DNA of 64,000 nucleotides from Acidobacteriota bacterium (GCA_021780075.1 JAJXZL010000002.1:1-64000); one strand, 5' to 3'. Positions 53,413 to 63,197 are shown, counted from the stretch's first letter. The notes: generated from the letters alone by a model not told the origin. A program made the numbers and translations.

Positions 53413-54872
53413 CAGAAAAACTCCGCAATGCCAGCCGTCTCCAACGGATGCGGCGTGTACGGTCCGGTCTTTTCTGCGCACAGGCGAGGCCGCGGAAAGA
53501 CCTTGTCCGGGTTGGCGATGCTTTCCGGATCAAAGGCGCAGCGCACCAGCTGCATTGTTGCCAGGTCCGGCTCGGAAAACATATAGCCGAGCGCTTCCTG
53601 CTTCTCCTTGCCCACGCCATGTTCGCCCGTGATAGAGCCGCCGTTGTCCACGCAGAGTTGCAGAATGCGATAAGAAAGATCCAGCGCCTTCTCCTCCTGT
53701 CCGGGAATAGCGCGATCGTAGAGCACCAGCGGATGAAGATTGCCGTCGCCGGCATGGAAGACATTGGCCACGCGCAGGCCCTCTGCCGAAGCCATGCGAT
53801 CAATTTCCATCAGCAGGCGCGGCAGCGCGGTGCGCGGAATCACGCCGTCCTGCACAATGTAGTTGGGTGAGATGCGGCCTACAGCGGCAAATGCGGCCTT
53901 GCGTCCCTTCCAGACCAGCGCGCGCTCCTGCTCTGATTGAGCCACGCGTACCTCCCACGCGCCATTCTTGCCACACAGGGTCCGCACCTCGCGCATCAGC
54001 GCCTCTACTTCGCTGCGCGGGCCGTCCAACTCCACCAGCAGCAGGCCATTGCAGACGGGATAGTGAGCATGCACGGCAGCTTCCGCGGCCTGGATAGATA
54101 ACGCGTCCATGATTTCAAGGGCAGAGGGCAACATGCCAGCCGCAATGATGTCGCTTACGGTCTGCCCCGCGGCCTGGATGGAATCAAACGCGGCCAGCAG
54201 CGTCTGCACCACTTCAGGCCGCTTGACAATGCGCAGTGTGACCTTCGTGGCCACTCCAAGCGTGCCTTCTGAACCGACAAAAACACCGGGCAGGTCGTAA
54301 CCGGGCGTGTCCAGCGTCGGCGATCCCAGTTGGACCAGCTCACCCGAGGGAAGCACCACCTCCAGCGCCAGCACGTGCGTAACCGTGAAGCCGTATTTAA
54401 GGCAGTGCGCGCCTCCGGAGTTCTCTGCCACATTGCCGCCGATGGTGCAGACCGACTGCGATGACGGATCGGGCGCGTAGAAATAGCCCTGCGCGGCTAC
54501 TCGCTGGGTGACATGCGCATTGATGACGCCCGGTTCCACAACAACGAGGCGGTTGGCGATGTCCACATCAAGAATGTGATTCATGCGCGCCAAACTGATG
54601 ACGATGCCGTCAGCGGCAGGCAGCGCGCCTCCGCTCAGGCCGGTGCCGGCACCGCGGCTCACGAAGGGAACCTTGTTCCGCGCACAGAATCGAACAACCG
54701 CCTGCACTTCCTGCGCGGTGCGAGGCAGCACCACGGCTCCTGGCAGCACGCGCAAATTCGTGAGGCCGTCGCATTCATAGGTCTGCAACTGGCTCTGCTC
54801 GGTGATAAGACCGTCAGCTCCAACCGCGGCACGCAACTCGGAGATGTGGCTGGGGGTAAGCACGCTGCACAA
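53412..54872 (-). CDS. glcD: Glycolate oxidase, catalytic FAD subunit
   Basis: The 486-residue flavoprotein has the FAD-binding PCMH core (SRGAGTGLSGGALP, PDPSSQSVCTIGGNVAENSGG, YGFTVTHVLALEVVLPSGE) and the C-terminal cap with VFHAGDGNLHPLVLYD and the ending FDPESIANPDKVFP. It is GlcD, the catalytic part of glycolate dehydrogenase. D-lactate dehydrogenases of the same family are hard to separate by sequence, but GlcE, GlcF and malate synthase in the same operon favour glycolate. The start is uncertain: TTG at 54872 or GTG at 54863, neither with a strong ribosome binding site. Confidence 0.95.
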   Translation of the reverse strand: MCSVLTPSHISELRAAVGADGLITEQSQLQTYECDGLTNLRVLPGAVVLPRTAQEVQAVVRFCARNKVPFVSRGAGTGLSGGALPAADGIVISLARMNHILDVDIANRLVVVEPGVINAHVTQRVAAQGYFYAPDPSSQSVCTIGGNVAENSGGAHCLKYGFTVTHVLALEVVLPSGELVQLGSPTLDTPGYDLPGVFVGSEGTLGVATKVTLRIVKRPEVVQTLLAAFDSIQAAGQTVSDIIAAGMLPSALEIMDALSIQAAEAAVHAHYPVCNGLLLVELDGPRSEVEALMREVRTLCGKNGAWEVRVAQSEQERALVWKGRKAAFAAVGRISPNYIVQDGVIPRTALPRLLMEIDRMASAEGLRVANVFHAGDGNLHPLVLYDRAIPGQEEKALDLSYRILQLCVDNGGSITGEHGVGKEKQEALGYMFSEPDLATMQLVRCAFDPESIANPDKVFPRPRLCAEKTGPYTPHPLETAGIAEFF

Positions 54873-55133
54873 CAGCTTACGTGATGGGAGCCTACGCTGG
54901 CATGCTGTTTTACTGTGGCGCGGGCTGCAACGGCTCGGCTATGGTTATAGGGTTCGAGTGGCCTGCAATCATTGAGTCGCCCCGTGCTGGGAGCAAAGCT
55001 TGAAGAGAAACTTGCAGGCTTCTGCACTGCGAACGATCTCCGACATGCGACAAAATGCCAGAGGCGCTGGCGCGCAGATGGGCGCGGCATGAACATTTCG
55101 TTGTGAAGCAGGGAAGTCGACGAAGGACGAGAC

Positions 55134-56813
55134 ATGAAGACGATTTGGGCGCAGAGCTATTACATCTGGGGACAAGGCCTGCTGGTTTCTGCGATCATCG
55201 CCTCCCTGCCGACGGCCCTATTGCTTTTTCTCCCGGGAGTAATGCGAAAACCCGCATGGTTGGCTGGACTCTGCGGCCTTGGCGCGACCTTGATTGTTGC
55301 CCTGGCTGGATATCACATGCCGTTGAGGCTCGCTCTGAGCTCGGCGGAATATGGAGCTGCATTTGGTCTATTCCCCATTTCATGGATCGTCTTCTGGGCG
55401 ATTGTGCTCTTCAATGTGACGGTTTCAACCGGGAAGTTCGCGATCGTGAAGGATTCCATTGGATCACTGACTCCGGATTTGAGAATTCAGGCAATCATTA
55501 TCGCCTTCGGCTTTGGCGCATTCATCGAAGGCGCATCCGGATTTGGAACTCCAATTGCCGTGGCGGGAGCCATGATGGTGGGGTTGGGATTTTCGCCCTA
55601 CTATGCCGCCGCCCTCTGTCTGCTGGCAAATACGGCACCCGTCGCCTTTGGAGCGATTGGGGTGCCCATTATCACCCTGGCGGGGATCACCGGCCTTCCA
55701 GTCGATAAGTTGAGTGGTGCCGTGGGAGTTCTGTGCGCGCCGATCGCGCTCATCCTGCCCGCTTACATGATCATCACCATGGGAGGCTTGACCGCGGCGA
55801 TGGAGGTGTGGCCTGCCTTGCTCGTGGCGGGGCTGGCATTCGGCGGAGTTGAGTATTTTGTTTCCAATTTCATTAATGTTCAGCTCACCGTCATCCTGAG
55901 CTCGATTACCGCGATGGGCGCCGTCGTCGCTCTGCTCAGGGTGTGGCGCCCTCGATCGCACACCGTGCGAAGGCGGGAGGATAACGCAACCCTCATCGAA
56001 CAGGGCCCATTCGAGCCTGTACCCGCGAGTTCAACGCGGCAATCCGCGGCGCCCACGCACACGCCAAGGCAGGTCATCGCGGGATGGGCGCCCTATATCT
56101 TCCTCGTCATCCTCGTATTGCTATGGGGATTCAAACCTCTCCAATCCATCCTCGACATGGCGACATTCGCGGTTCGATGGCCAGCGCTGCATAATCTCAT
56201 TCTCCGCATGCCACCCGTTTTGCCTAAAGCCTCTCCTTACCCTGCGATGTTCAATCTGAACCTGATCTCTGCGGGCGGAACATCCTGTATGGTCGCCAGC
56301 ATTCTTTCGGCCGTTTTTTTGAGGATGCCGCTCAGCAATTTTGTCGGGGTCATCCTTGCCTCCGCGCGTCAGTTGGCCCTTCCCATCCTGACGATTTCGT
56401 CCGTTCTGTCGATGGCTTTTGTTATGAATTACTCCGGCGCAACTGGGACGCTCGGCCTCGCTTTTGCTGCTACCGGCGCTGCGTTTCCATTCTTCAGCCC
56501 ATTACTTGGATGGCTCGGCGTCTTCCTCACAGGATCGGATACCTCCTCGAATGCCCTTTTCGGCAGCCTGCAAGTAATTACCGCCGACCGCCTCGGCTTC
56601 AGTCGCATCTTGATTGCTGCCGCCAATTCCTCCGGTGGCGTAATGGGCAAGATGATTAGCGTTCAATCCATCGCCGTAGCCGCCGCCGCCACTGGAGTCA
56701 CAGTCCGGCAACAATCGCAATTGCTGCGCTTCACGCTGAAACACAGCGTCATTCTCGCCATGTTCGTCGGGCTTGAAGTGCTGGTACTTGCCTACTGGAT
56801 TCGCGTGATTTGA
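55134..56813 (+). CDS. LctP-family lactate/glycolate permease
   Basis: The 559-residue inner-membrane protein has at least twelve hydrophobic segments and the LctP family motifs GFGAFIEGASGFGTPIAV and NTAPVAFGAIGVPI near residues 125-175. A late segment has TGSDTSSNALFGSLQ. These permeases take up L-lactate, D-lactate and glycolate with protons; E. coli GlcA belongs to this family. It is divergent from glcD across a 260-bp region, so glycolate is the likely substrate. The ATG has CGAAGGACGAG before it. Confidence 0.93.
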   Translation: MKTIWAQSYYIWGQGLLVSAIIASLPTALLLFLPGVMRKPAWLAGLCGLGATLIVALAGYHMPLRLALSSAEYGAAFGLFPISWIVFWAIVLFNVTVSTGKFAIVKDSIGSLTPDLRIQAIIIAFGFGAFIEGASGFGTPIAVAGAMMVGLGFSPYYAAALCLLANTAPVAFGAIGVPIITLAGITGLPVDKLSGAVGVLCAPIALILPAYMIITMGGLTAAMEVWPALLVAGLAFGGVEYFVSNFINVQLTVILSSITAMGAVVALLRVWRPRSHTVRRREDNATLIEQGPFEPVPASSTRQSAAPTHTPRQVIAGWAPYIFLVILVLLWGFKPLQSILDMATFAVRWPALHNLILRMPPVLPKASPYPAMFNLNLISAGGTSCMVASILSAVFLRMPLSNFVGVILASARQLALPILTISSVLSMAFVMNYSGATGTLGLAFAATGAAFPFFSPLLGWLGVFLTGSDTSSNALFGSLQVITADRLGFSRILIAAANSSGGVMGKMISVQSIAVAAAATGVTVRQQSQLLRFTLKHSVILAMFVGLEVLVLAYWIRVI

Positions 56814-56971
56814 CTGGCGTGTGTTGCCGGGAGGAATGACCGAGGCACAAGCAGAGGTCTTTGATTCCAGAGAGACTTGAAGGTGACTGCTCGGGGCTTT
56901 TGCGGAATAGGCAATGCGGATGGGATTCGATCCGTGGACTTGATTTCTTATACTGAATAGAGGAGAGGTCT

Positions 56972-57100
56972 ATGAGTGACGGCCGGGAGGAGCGCGAAGA
57001 ACGCGAGAAACTCCGCGAGCGGGAAAAGCAAGAGAATCGCGAGGACCGCATGGAACGCTTCCTTCCAGACGAGTGGGAACCAGAGCGAGTGGATTCCTGA
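56972..57100 (+). CDS. 42-residue charged mini-protein
   Basis: A strong ribosome binding site (AGGAGAGG) lies just before the ATG. The 42 codons encode a peptide in which more than half the residues are Glu, Arg, Asp or Lys (REEREEREKLREREKQENRE), followed by MERFLPDEWEPERVDS. The first half should be one long charged helix. I do not know the family. It lies between the permease gene and trpC, 116 bp before trpC, and could be transcribed with the aromatic operon. The strong start signal and clean stop are the main support. Confidence 0.55.
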   Translation: MSDGREEREEREKLREREKQENREDRMERFLPDEWEPERVDS

Positions 57101-57215
57101 AGTGTCATCGAGGCTGAGATTCAGCTGGTGAGACAGGCTTTGCGGGGCCTTGATCTGGATTGATCCGCTGCCAATTTCGCCGCGCTTTTTCTTCCTCGTA
57201 TACTCAAGCCAGCGC

Positions 57216-58028
57216 ATGTCTACCCAACTGGACACAATTCTTGCTTCAACTCGGGCCACGGTGGCTGCGGCCAGGGCGCGAGTGTCTACCGCCGAACTGG
57301 AGCGCAGGGCGGCCACGCATCAGCCGCGCGGTTGGGCTGCGGCTTTGCGGCAAAAGGCTGCATCCGGTCCGGCTGTCATTGCCGAAATCAAGAAGGCATC
57401 GCCCTCCAAGGGTCTGATTCGCGAAGACTTCGACGTCGCCTGGTTGGCCGGTCGCTACCAGGCGGGCGGCGCAGCGGCACTCTCGGTGCTGACCGACGAG
57501 CCGTATTTTCAAGGCAGCCTGCGCAACCTTGAGTTGGCCTCGGCGGCAGTGGCCCTGCCCTGCCTGCGCAAGGATTTCACGGTGGACGAGTACCAGATTG
57601 TTGAGGCGCGCGCCCACCACGCCGATGCCATCCTGCTGATTGTGGCCGCCCTCACGGATGCTGAACTGAAGCAGTTTGCCCGCGCTGCCCGAGGACTGGA
57701 GTTGGACGTGCTCGTTGAGGTGCATACGGCAGCCGAGCTTGACCGCGTCCTCGACACCCTGGGCGAGACGGGCGCGGACGCCATCGGCGTAAACAATCGC
57801 GACCTGAAGACGTTCAACGTGCGTTTGGAGACTTCTCTCGCGTTGGTCCAACGAATTCCGGCGACCGTCGTGCGCGTCGCCGAGAGCGGCATTGGGGTTC
57901 CGGAGGACGTGGCGCGCCTGCGGGCTTCAAGCTTCGACGCGTTTCTTATCGGCGAGAGTCTCATGCGGCAGCCCGATCCCGGAGCGGCGCTGGCGGCCCT
58001 GATCGCCGGAGCTGTTGTAAAGCCATGA
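57216..58028 (+). CDS. trpC: Indole-3-glycerol-phosphate synthase
   Basis: The 270-residue protein has the conserved (beta/alpha)8 motifs of TrpC: AEIKKASPSKG (59-65), LPCLRKDFTVDEYQ, LVEVHTAAEL, GVNNRDLKTF and SGIGVPEDV. It closes the indole ring from carboxyanthranilate deoxyribulose phosphate. I start at the ATG at 57216 because the family begins near that point; the open frame extends upstream to 57150 with unlike residues. The stop overlaps trpF as ATGA. trpE, trpG and trpD are not in the window. Confidence 0.96.
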   Translation: MSTQLDTILASTRATVAAARARVSTAELERRAATHQPRGWAAALRQKAASGPAVIAEIKKASPSKGLIREDFDVAWLAGRYQAGGAAALSVLTDEPYFQGSLRNLELASAAVALPCLRKDFTVDEYQIVEARAHHADAILLIVAALTDAELKQFARAARGLELDVLVEVHTAAELDRVLDTLGETGADAIGVNNRDLKTFNVRLETSLALVQRIPATVVRVAESGIGVPEDVARLRASSFDAFLIGESLMRQPDPGAALAALIAGAVVKP

Positions 58029-58684
58029 GCCTGTGGATCAAAATCTGCGCCAACACCTCATTGGCGGATGCGCAACTGGCCGTCGAAGCCGGTGCCGATG
58101 CGGTCGGATTCGTATTTGCGCCCAGCCCGCGCCGCGTAACGGCGGAGCAGGTTGCGGCCATCACGCCGTACCTGCCGGCTGCAGTCGAGAAAATCGGCGT
58201 CTTCGTCGATGCCCCGCTGGACGAGATCGAGTCCACGGTGCGCGCGTGCGGATTGACCGGAGTGCAGCTGCATTGCGACGCTCAGCCGGGTCTGGCCGCA
58301 GAGTTGCGCGCGCGCTTCGGAGCGGGGTTGCGCATCGTGCGGGTGGTGCATTTCGGCTCAGACGCAGCGCAGCAGGCTGCGGCGATTGCGCAAGATACGC
58401 ATGTGGATGCGGTACTGGTGGACTCGCGCACGGCGACGGCTGTGGGCGGCACGGGCGTCGCGTTTGACTGGACCGAGGCGCGCAGCACCGTGTTTGCCGG
58501 TGCCAAAGGCCTGAAGCTCGTAGCGGCGGGCGGGCTCAACCCGGCAAACGTGGCGGAAGCGATTGCAACGTTGCGGCCGTGGGGCGTGGATGTAGCGTCA
58601 GGCGTTGAGGCCGCACCGGGGCGAAAGGATGCCGTGAAGGTACAGGCGTTTGTGGCCAATGCCCGGGCGGCGGCACGAGCCTGA
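58025..58684 (+). CDS. trpF: Phosphoribosylanthranilate isomerase
   Basis: The 219-residue (beta/alpha)8 enzyme has IKIC with the general base C8 and VLVDSRT with the general acid D133. GGTGVAFDW and VAAGGLNPANVAEA form the phosphate site. It performs the Amadori step before TrpC. The usual KICG(N/I)T at the N-terminus is KICANT here, a mild change. It overlaps trpC by 4 bp. Confidence 0.96.
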   Translation: MSLWIKICANTSLADAQLAVEAGADAVGFVFAPSPRRVTAEQVAAITPYLPAAVEKIGVFVDAPLDEIESTVRACGLTGVQLHCDAQPGLAAELRARFGAGLRIVRVVHFGSDAAQQAAAIAQDTHVDAVLVDSRTATAVGGTGVAFDWTEARSTVFAGAKGLKLVAAGGLNPANVAEAIATLRPWGVDVASGVEAAPGRKDAVKVQAFVANARAAARA

Positions 58685-58761
58685 CCGATAATCTTCAATC
58701 CCGTCCTAGTAAACTAAAAGTTCCCCATTTTCCCGGGTGAGAGCAGGCAGGAGGCTCCAGG

Positions 58762-59979
58762 ATGTCGTCGGTAATCAATTCAGCGGAACATTCGGCCGTG
58801 GCGGAGTCGCGGCCGGGACGGTTTGGCATCTACGGCGGGCGGTATGTGCCGGAGACGCTGATGGCCGCTCTGGTGGAGCTTGAGCATGAGTACGAGGCAG
58901 CGAAGAACGACCCAGCCTTTCAGGCCGAGCTGGCTGGCCTGCTCAAGGACTTTGCCGGCCGGCCCACGCCGCTCTACTTTGCCAAGCGCCTCACGGAGCA
59001 ACTGGGCGGCGCAAAAATCTATCTCAAGCGCGAAGACCTGCTGCACACCGGCGCACACAAAATCAACAATGCGCTGGGGCAGGCGCTGCTGGCGCGACGC
59101 ATGGGCAAAAAGCGCATTATCGCCGAAACCGGAGCTGGCCAGCACGGCGTAGCTACCGCCACGGTGTGCGCGCTGCTGGGCCTGGAGTGCGTAATCTACA
59201 TGGGCGATGTGGACATGGAGCGCCAGGAACTCAACGTGCTGCGCATGCGGCTGTTGGGCGCGGAGGTGCGCGGCGTCTCGTCCGGCTCAAAGACGCTGAA
59301 GGATGCCATCAGCGAGGCCATGCGCGACTGGGTCACCAACGTGCGCACCACCTATTATTTGTTGGGCAGCGCACTTGGCGCGCATCCTTATCCCACGATG
59401 GTGCGGGATTTCCATCGCGTCATCAGCATCGAGATGAAGCAGCAGATTCTCGAGAAAGAGGGCCGGCTGCCAACTGCCGTCATCGCCTGTGTGGGCGGCG
59501 GATCGAACGCGATCGGCGCGTTCTACGAATTCATTCCCGAGCGCGCAGTGCGGCTGATCGGCGTGGAGGCAGGCGGGCGCGGTAAGGCGCTCGGCGAACA
59601 CGCGGCCCGCTTCAGCGGCGGATCGCCGGGCGTACTGCAGGGCACTTTTTCCTACGTGCTGCAGGATGAAGACGGGCAGATCGCCGCCACGCATTCGGTC
59701 TCAGCGGGCCTGGACTATGCGTCCATTGGCCCGGAGCACGCGGCGCTGCACGATTCAGGACGCGCAGAGTACGTCTCGCAGGACGACGCAGCAACTCTGG
59801 ACGCGGTAGTGAGGCTGGCGCGGACTGAGGGAATCCTGCCCGCCCTGGAGAGCGCGCACGCGGTCGCCGAAGCCCTGCGCATTGCTCCCGCGATGCCCGC
59901 GCATGACATACTGGTGGTGAACCTTTCAGGACGCGGCGACAAAGACATGGGCATTCTGGCCCGCGAGTTGAAGCTTTAG
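58762..59979 (+). CDS. trpB: Tryptophan synthase beta chain
   Basis: The 405-residue PLP enzyme has the Schiff-base lysine K100 in [13 protein letters not shown] and the phosphate-binding loop [10 protein letters not shown]. It ends with LSGRGDKDM. It joins indole and serine to tryptophan in complex with TrpA. An AGGAGG-type site lies about 8 bp before the ATG. A 77-bp gap separates it from trpF, and trpA follows after 20 bp. Confidence 0.97.
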   Translation: MSSVINSAEHSAVAESRPGRFGIYGGRYVPETLMAALVELEHEYEAAKNDPAFQAELAGLLKDFAGRPTPLYFAKRLTEQLGGAKIYLKREDLLHTGAHKINNALGQALLARRMGKKRIIAETGAGQHGVATATVCALLGLECVIYMGDVDMERQELNVLRMRLLGAEVRGVSSGSKTLKDAISEAMRDWVTNVRTTYYLLGSALGAHPYPTMVRDFHRVISIEMKQQILEKEGRLPTAVIACVGGGSNAIGAFYEFIPERAVRLIGVEAGGRGKALGEHAARFSGGSPGVLQGTFSYVLQDEDGQIAATHSVSAGLDYASIGPEHAALHDSGRAEYVSQDDAATLDAVVRLARTEGILPALESAHAVAEALRIAPAMPAHDILVVNLSGRGDKDMGILARELKL

Positions 59980-59999
59980 AGGACGTACAGCGAATTCCG

Positions 60000-60782
60000 A
60001 TGGCGATTCACTTCGATCACAAACCCGGCCTGGTGGTGTATCTGACGGCTGGCGACCCGAGTCTTGAGGCCACGCGCGCCATCGCGCTTGAGGCCATCGA
60101 TGCGGGTGCGGACGTGATCGAACTCGGCGTGCCGTTCAGTGATCCGCTGGCGGACGGGCCGGTGATTCAGCGGGCCAGCGAGCGTGCCCTGGCGCGGGGA
60201 ACGCGTCTGAAAGACGTGCTCGGACTGGCGCGCGAGATTCGTGCCGCGCGCCCTTCTGCGGGCCTGGTCATCTTCAGCTACTTCAATCCCATTCTGCACT
60301 ATGGTCTTGCGCGCTTTGCGGACGATGCCGCAGCCGCAGGCGCAGACGGCGTGCTGGTGACCGACATCATTGTCGAAGAAGCGGGCGAGTATCTGGCGGA
60401 GATGGAGCGCGTGGGACTGGCGCCCATATTTCTGGCCGCGCCCACCAGTCCCGACGACCGGCTTGAGGCCATTGCCACGCACTCCAGGGGATTTGTGTAC
60501 GCCATCTCCCGCACCAGCATTACCGGCAAGCAGCAGAGCCTGACCACCGACGCGGCGGCGCTTGTGGCGCGCATCCGGCGATGGACAACGCTGCCGGTGG
60601 CCGTGGGGTTCGGCATCTCCAACGCGGAACACGTCGCCCAGGTGGCGGAGTTCGCGGATGCCGCGGTGATTGGCAGCGCAATTGTGGAGTTGATTGAGCG
60701 GTCAACCCCCGAGGCGTCGCCCGGCGCGGTGGCTCGATTTATCAAGGGCCTGCATCTGCCACAGGCGGAGCTGGCCCGTTAA
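60000..60782 (+). CDS. trpA: Tryptophan synthase alpha chain
   Basis: The 260-residue (beta/alpha)8 protein has the catalytic residues E41 (DVIELGVPFSDP) and D52 (LADGPVIQ), the SYFNPI loop and the phosphate site GFGISNAEHV. It splits indole-3-glycerol phosphate and channels indole to TrpB. It follows trpB closely. Confidence 0.97.
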   Translation: MAIHFDHKPGLVVYLTAGDPSLEATRAIALEAIDAGADVIELGVPFSDPLADGPVIQRASERALARGTRLKDVLGLAREIRAARPSAGLVIFSYFNPILHYGLARFADDAAAAGADGVLVTDIIVEEAGEYLAEMERVGLAPIFLAAPTSPDDRLEAIATHSRGFVYAISRTSITGKQQSLTTDAAALVARIRRWTTLPVAVGFGISNAEHVAQVAEFADAAVIGSAIVELIERSTPEASPGAVARFIKGLHLPQAELAR

Positions 60783-60908
60783 CAAGAGCACACCCCAGGT
60801 GGCGGCGCACATGCCGCACGCAGGTAATCAACTCTAGCTCCAATGCGCCTTGCGCGCCGGCCCTTCCCAGAAGGGACACCTTGCGCCGGGATGCAACACG
60901 AGGATGGA

Positions 60909-61292
60909 ATGACGCTGGAAGAGTTGCGCAAGAAGATCGATGAACTGGACCGCCAGCTGGTGGAACTGTTGAGCGAGCGCGCCCGCGCGGCACAGATGAT
61001 TGGTCACCTGAAGGCTGCGACCAGCCTGCCGGTGTATGAGCCGGCACGCGAAAAGGTGATCTACGCCAACGTGCACGCCGCCAACAAGGGGCCGCTGCCT
61101 GACATCGAGCTGACGCATATCTACGAGCGGATCATTGACGTGATGCGGGCATTGCAGAGGAACGAGTTGGCTTCAGAGAGGAATGCCCAGGCGGCTGCAT
61201 CGGGGTCCCCCACGACAGGTCTTGGTCGTGGGGATGATTCGCCGGGCCATGGCACTGGCGCAGAGGCGCCCGAGACAGGGAAGAAGCAATGA
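60909..61292 (+). CDS. Chorismate mutase (AroQ type)
   Basis: The 127-residue protein begins with a three-helix AroQ chorismate mutase domain (LRKKIDELDRQLVELLSERA, then Y.P.RE.. as VYEPAREKV) that turns chorismate into prephenate. The last 30 residues are Gly/Ser-rich and not part of the domain; their coding DNA includes a perfect hairpin at 61208-61233. I chose the ATG at 60909 since GAGG precedes it; in-frame starts at 60843 and 60891 are possible. The stop overlaps the DAHP synthase start as ATGA. Feedback of phenylalanine or tyrosine on the pair is possible but not shown. Confidence 0.92.
   Translation: MTLEELRKKIDELDRQLVELLSERARAAQMIGHLKAATSLPVYEPAREKVIYANVHAANKGPLPDIELTHIYERIIDVMRALQRNELASERNAQAAASGSPTTGLGRGDDSPGHGTGAEAPETGKKQ
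61208..61233. repeat. Perfect 9-bp hairpin inside the chorismate mutase tail
   Basis: CCCCACGAC and GTCGTGGGG pair without mismatch around an 8-nt loop. It lies within the coding tail beyond the conserved domain. Such GC-rich palindromes are often dispersed repeats in acidobacterial genomes; I see only one copy in this window. Confidence 0.5.
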
Positions 61293-62305
61293 TCGTAGCA
61301 ATGCAGGAGAAGGCCACCGAAGAGCAGATTGATGCAGTGATCGACGCCATGGTGGACGCAGGAGTCAGCGTACATCGCACAACCGGCGCGAGCCAAACCA
61401 TCCTGGCCGGCGTGGGGCAGACCGCCAGCCTGGATCTGAGCAAGTTTGAGCTGCTGCCCGGCGTGCTTCATGTGCACCGCATTAGCTCGCCCTACAAGCT
61501 GGCGGGCCGAGGCTTCCGCCCCGAAGGCACGGTGGTGGAGTTCCGCAACGGCGTCAAGCTGGGCGGCGAGCAGGTGGTTGTGATGGCCGGACCCTGCTCC
61601 ATTGAGAACCGCGCACAGATTTTTGAGACAGCCGAGCGCGTCAAGGCAGCCGGCGGCAGCTTTCTGCGCGGAGGCGCCTTCAAGCCGCGCAGTTCGCCCT
61701 ATGCCTTCCAGGGCATGGGCATTCCGGGACTCGAACTGATGCGCGAGGCCGCTGAAGAGTACGGGCTGCTGACAATAAGCGAGGTCATGGAGATCTCGCA
61801 GATTGAGCCGATGCTCCCGTATGTCGATTGCTTCCAGGTGGGGGCGCGCAACATGCAGAACTTCAATCTGCTGCGCGAGCTGGGCACGGTGCGTACGCCC
61901 ATCCTGCTTAAGCGCGGCATTGCCGCCACCATCGAAGAGATGCTGCTGTCCGCCGAATACATCCTTTCCGGCGGCAACTACAACGTGATCCTGTGCGAGC
62001 GCGGCATCCGTACCTATGAGACAGCCACGCGCAACACGATGGACATTTCAGCGATTCCAGTCGTAAAGAAGCTTTCGCACCTGCCGATCGTGGGTGACCC
62101 CTCGCACGGCACGGGCCGCCGCGATATGGTGGGCCCAATGGCGCGAGCCGTCGTGGCAGCCGGAGCCGACGGAATCCTGGTCGAGGTACATCCCAACGCA
62201 GACAAGGCCGCTTCGGATGCCGCGCAGACCTTGTATCTGGATCAGTTCGATAAGCTGATGAGGGAGCTGCAGGTGATTGCAGCGGCGGTGGGTAGAACAC
62301 TGTAA
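61289..62305 (+). CDS. aroF: DAHP synthase (3-deoxy-7-phosphoheptulonate synthase)
   Basis: The 338-residue protein has an N-terminal ferredoxin-like regulatory part (residues 1-70) and the type I-beta catalytic barrel with MAGPCSIEN, GGAFKPRSSPYAFQG, QVGARNMQN, PILLKRG and GDPSHGTGRRD. It condenses phosphoenolpyruvate and erythrose 4-phosphate, the first step of the shikimate pathway. It overlaps the chorismate mutase gene by 4 bp, and a physical complex of the two is known for this enzyme type in some bacteria. Confidence 0.96.
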   Translation: MIVAMQEKATEEQIDAVIDAMVDAGVSVHRTTGASQTILAGVGQTASLDLSKFELLPGVLHVHRISSPYKLAGRGFRPEGTVVEFRNGVKLGGEQVVVMAGPCSIENRAQIFETAERVKAAGGSFLRGGAFKPRSSPYAFQGMGIPGLELMREAAEEYGLLTISEVMEISQIEPMLPYVDCFQVGARNMQNFNLLRELGTVRTPILLKRGIAATIEEMLLSAEYILSGGNYNVILCERGIRTYETATRNTMDISAIPVVKKLSHLPIVGDPSHGTGRRDMVGPMARAVVAAGADGILVEVHPNADKAASDAAQTLYLDQFDKLMRELQVIAAAVGRTL

Positions 62306-62326
62306 GAAGAGTCAGAGACGGTCCGC

Positions 62327-63187
62327 ATGATCGAGCGCATCACCATTCTGGGTACAGGCCTGCTGGGTGCATCGGCAGGACTGGCGCTGCGCGCGGCGGG
62401 ATTTCGCGGCTCCATCACAGGCTGGAATCGCAGCCCGGAGCAGGCACAGCTTGCGCTCGACATGGGTGCGCTCGATTCCATTGCAGAAGACCCGGTTGAA
62501 GCGGCGCGAGCGAGCGACGTTGTGCTGCTGGCCGTGCCCATCTATGCCACTCTCGATTGGATGGAGAAGCTCTCCGGCGTGCTTGGGCCCGATCATCTGA
62601 TTACCGACGTGGGGAGCACCAAGGCGGAAATCTCCGCTGCTGCCGCGCGGCTTTACAACACGCCGACGCGTGCGGCGTTTCTCCCCGGCCATCCCATGGC
62701 GGGCAAGGAGCGTGGCGGCGCGGCGCTGGCGGATGCAAACCTGTTTCACGGTGCGGTGTGGCTCTTCACGGACGACCCGACCTGTGAGCGGTCGTCGCGC
62801 GGGTCAGCTCTGGCGAAGGAGTGGCGGCAGTGGGTCATCTCACTGGGCTGCAAGGTCATCGACCTTGACCCCTCGCGCCACGACCAACTGGTGGCGTGGG
62901 TCAGCCATCTGCCGCAGTTTGTGGCCACGGCCCTGAGTGCGTTGCTTGAGGACGAAGTAGGGGATGCGCCGGAACTGAAGCACGTGGGCGGGCGCGGCCT
63001 GCGTGAGATGACGCGGCTGGGAGCAAGTCCCTTTTCCATGTGGCGCGACATCGCCCACACCAACACCGAGGCCATCGAGGCCGCGCTTCAGGCCCTCGAG
63101 CAGCGCCTGGCGCATATCCGCGAAAACCTGCGCACCCCAGCGCTGCGCGATGAGTTTGAAAAGGCCAACCGCTTCCGACGCGAGTAG
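62327..63187 (+). CDS. tyrA: Prephenate dehydrogenase
   Basis: The 286-residue protein has the NAD(P) motif GTGLLGAS at residues 9-16 and the substrate-side motifs DVGSTKAEI and PGHPMAGKE. FVSH-like sequence (WVSHLPQFVATAL) follows in the helical C-terminal domain. It turns prephenate into hydroxyphenylpyruvate for tyrosine. An arogenate preference cannot be excluded. It is the last recognised gene of the aromatic operon. Confidence 0.95.
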   Translation: MIERITILGTGLLGASAGLALRAAGFRGSITGWNRSPEQAQLALDMGALDSIAEDPVEAARASDVVLLAVPIYATLDWMEKLSGVLGPDHLITDVGSTKAEISAAAARLYNTPTRAAFLPGHPMAGKERGGAALADANLFHGAVWLFTDDPTCERSSRGSALAKEWRQWVISLGCKVIDLDPSRHDQLVAWVSHLPQFVATALSALLEDEVGDAPELKHVGGRGLREMTRLGASPFSMWRDIAHTNTEAIEAALQALEQRLAHIRENLRTPALRDEFEKANRFRRE

Positions 63188-63197
63188 AATTGCCCGC

